Source: Paracoccaceae bacterium
GTDB taxonomy: Bacteria; Pseudomonadota; Alphaproteobacteria; Rhodobacterales; Rhodobacteraceae
Assembly: GCA_003447515.1 (NCBI GenBank)
Contig: DLZA01000299.1
Coordinates: 1-9,068 of the forward strand
DNA: 9,068 bases
Direction of reading: 5' to 3'
Part shown: positions 6,855-9,068 of the stretch, piece by piece
How positions within the stretch are numbered: the stretch's first letter is position 1
Layout: each line of letters begins with the position of its first letter
Notes under the pieces: generated by a model
The model's database searches: none
What the model saw: the letters and a program-made list of their open reading frames with translations, nothing else
Told to the model about the DNA's origin: nothing
Program-made: the position numbers and the translations under genes

Positions 6855-6913
6855 CTTCTATGATTTGCATTTGTGGCTTTTTTCCGCATATTTAAGTTTT
6901 AAAGGAGCAGTCT

Positions 6914-7768
6914 GTGACCCGCAAAGTAACAATTGCTAATCTGCAAACTCGTCCCATGCCAGATTTTTACTCGGCGCTGAATGAAGCGATTAGCTTTATG
7001 GATAAGGCTATTGCGGGCGGTGCCGATCTTATTTGCCTACCTGAATATTGTGGCGGATTGAAAACAGATGGCGCCGCTTTTGCGCCACCTCACTTGCCGG
7101 AATCTGAGCACCCTGTAATTAATGGCTTGCGTGACTACGCTGCTAAACACAGTGTGGATATTTTGATCGGATCGGTTGCAGTTTCAGGGTCGGGGCCCAA
7201 ATTTACTAACCGTAGCTTTTATGTAGATCGCTCAGGTGAAATCCTCAGTCGCTATGATAAAATTTTCCTCTTCGATGTTGACCTTTCGGACACTGAAAAA
7301 TACCGCGAAAGCGACCGGGTGGAGCCTGGGAATAAAGCCATAGTGACTACTACTCGCTTTGGGCGCATCGGCCATTCTATTTGCTATGATCTGCGCTTCG
7401 CGCAGCTTTATCGAGACCTGGCACAAGCAGGAGCAGAAATACTGGTCTGTCCCGCGGCTTTTGCCGTCCCAACAGGCAAGGCTCATTGGCATACGCTGAA
7501 CCGTGCTCGCGCCATTGAAAATGGAGCCTTCATGATTTCGCCTTGCGCCCATGGCTTGGTGTCAGGGGGTGGAGCTAGCTACGGCCACTCACTTATCGTT
7601 AACCCGTGGGGTGAAATATTGTCAGATGGAGGCGACTCTCCAGGCGTCACAGTTACTACCATCGATCTAGATCTCGTTGCTTCAACGCGTAAACGAATTT
7701 CTAGTTTACAACACGATCGTCCCTATACCATCCAGGTAGGCGAGATGATTAATCGGGCGGCGGAATAA
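6914..7768 (+). CDS. Carbon-nitrogen hydrolase (nitrilase superfamily, Nit1-like amidase)
   Basis: A 284-residue cytoplasmic member of the nitrilase superfamily. The catalytic triad is visible: E44 in CLPEYCGG, K116 in RYDKIFLFDVDL (113-124), and the nucleophile C157 in GHSICYDLRF (153-162). The accessory glutamate E132 lies in KYRESD, and PAAFAVPTGKAHWH (180-193) with RARAIEN (197-203) completes the active-site region. The DK-I-x-LFDVDL pattern and overall length resemble Nit1/YbeM enzymes, which hydrolyse deaminated glutathione, a metabolite-repair reaction. Substrate is inferred, and an omega-amidase or other small-amide hydrolase is possible. The Nit1 motif usually has His after KI; here it is Phe118. 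The GTG start at 6914 is supported by AAAGGAG at 6901-6907, spaced 6 nt. It sits 59 bases after upp and converges on mdh. Confidence 0.92.
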   Translation: MTRKVTIANLQTRPMPDFYSALNEAISFMDKAIAGGADLICLPEYCGGLKTDGAAFAPPHLPESEHPVINGLRDYAAKHSVDILIGSVAVSGSGPKFTNRSFYVDRSGEILSRYDKIFLFDVDLSDTEKYRESDRVEPGNKAIVTTTRFGRIGHSICYDLRFAQLYRDLAQAGAEILVCPAAFAVPTGKAHWHTLNRARAIENGAFMISPCAHGLVSGGGASYGHSLIVNPWGEILSDGGDSPGVTVTTIDLDLVASTRKRISSLQHDRPYTIQVGEMINRAAE

Positions 7769-7805
7769 GTGCTCACAATCATTTTATTCTAGGCAAAACT
7801 TTCTC

Positions 7806-7834
7806 AAAAAGCCCCGCCGATAAAAAACGGGGCC
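7806..7834 (-). terminator. Intrinsic terminator of mdh
   Basis: Read on the minus strand, GCCCCG (7833-7828) pairs with CGGGGC (7816-7811) across an 11-nt loop and is followed directly by TTTTT (7810-7806). It lies 26 bases past the mdh stop. On the plus strand the hairpin has no T tract behind it, so it should work mainly for mdh, though the stem may also slow transcription coming from the nitrilase gene. Confidence 0.85.
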
Positions 7835-7859
7835 TGCTCATTCTTACAATTCATTCTTT

Positions 7860-8825
<966 letters not shown>

Positions 8826-8893
8826 TTAAACTCCTGTCATGTGAATCTTGTTTGTCTGCTATCCCTTAAGCTGCAACAGGGCAAGGCGCATCT

Positions 8894-8922
8894 TGTCTAT
8901 TTGGTTGCATAGATCCGTGCAA
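8894..8922 (-). promoter_or_regulatory. Possible mdh promoter overlapping a TTGCA/TGCAA dyad
   Basis: On the minus strand TTGCAC (8922-8917) and TAGACA (8899-8894) are 17 bases apart, each matching only three of six consensus bases. The -35 and spacer overlap the inverted repeat TTGCA-N8-TGCAA (8905-8922), a shape suited to a dimeric regulator. Both are tentative. Confidence 0.28.
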
Positions 8923-9004
8923 ATGTAACATTCTTCTGCGGCAAAAGATTTTTCCCGATGCTAAAAAAAATTACCGGTAAAAACGGTCCTAAGCTTAAAT
9001 AATA

Positions 9005-9033
9005 GGCAGATCTATCGTTTGAAAAGGTCTGCC
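9005..9033 (-). terminator. Candidate terminator of the gene upstream of mdh
   Basis: GGCAGATC (9005-9012) pairs with GGTCTGCC (9026-9033), eight pairs including one G-U, around a 13-nt loop. On the minus strand it is followed by TATTATTTAAG, a broken T tract. If functional it would end a minus-strand gene beyond the window and isolate mdh. A second, weaker stem ACCG/CGGT (8973-8987) followed by T8 on the same strand could act as backup. Confidence 0.35.
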
Positions 9034-9068
9034 GTAGTTTAAAGAAAAAATCAGCTATTTCAGTGTTT

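Noticed and set aside
6871..6898. GTGG-T-run-CCGC as an upp terminator
   Set aside because: Only four pairs with a G-U, and the T run lies in the loop rather than after the stem.

Overview
The window reads as a chromosomal segment of an alphaproteobacterium, most likely a rather A+T-rich member of the Rhodobacterales (Roseobacter-like). The evidence is protein-level. The UPRTase and malate dehydrogenase match the Rhodobacteraceae versions I remember very closely, and the left-hand cluster (M19 dipeptidase-like protein, large uncharacterised protein, DUF3726-like protein) is of a type I associate with that group. Genus is not resolvable by eye. There is no tRNA, rRNA, CRISPR array, insertion sequence or phage gene.

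Left third (1-3000, minus strand): a tightly coupled three-gene operon read right to left. It runs from an M19 'membrane dipeptidase' homologue, through a 560-residue protein of unknown function, to a DUF3726-like protein cut by the window edge. Both junctions are 4-base start/stop overlaps (ATGA and GTGA), so the three are probably translationally coupled. The dipeptidase homologue lacks three of the metal ligands of classical M19 enzymes, so 'dipeptidase' may be the wrong name for it. This operon is the least understood part of the window.

A long A+T-rich non-coding stretch (3001-3847) separates this operon from the divergent icd gene. It holds a tandem 14-bp repeat on the operon side and, on the icd side, a TTTGTATACAAA palindrome overlapping a good candidate -10 box.

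Middle and right (3848-7768, plus strand): monomeric-type NADP isocitrate dehydrogenase (icd), then uracil phosphoribosyltransferase (upp, probably with a TTG start), then a nitrilase-superfamily amidohydrolase resembling Nit1/deaminated-glutathione amidase. The nitrilase is followed by a short convergent gap with a strong intrinsic terminator serving malate dehydrogenase (mdh, minus strand, 7860-8822). The last 246 bases are the mdh upstream region, with a dyad and a candidate terminator for whatever gene lies beyond.

Functionally, icd and mdh are central TCA-cycle enzymes, upp is pyrimidine salvage, and the nitrilase is probably amide hydrolysis or metabolite repair. These are ordinary housekeeping genes. 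The left operon is an accessory, probably catabolic, module of unknown substrate; a link to methylated-amine/betaine metabolism is suggested only by subfamily resemblance of the M19 protein.
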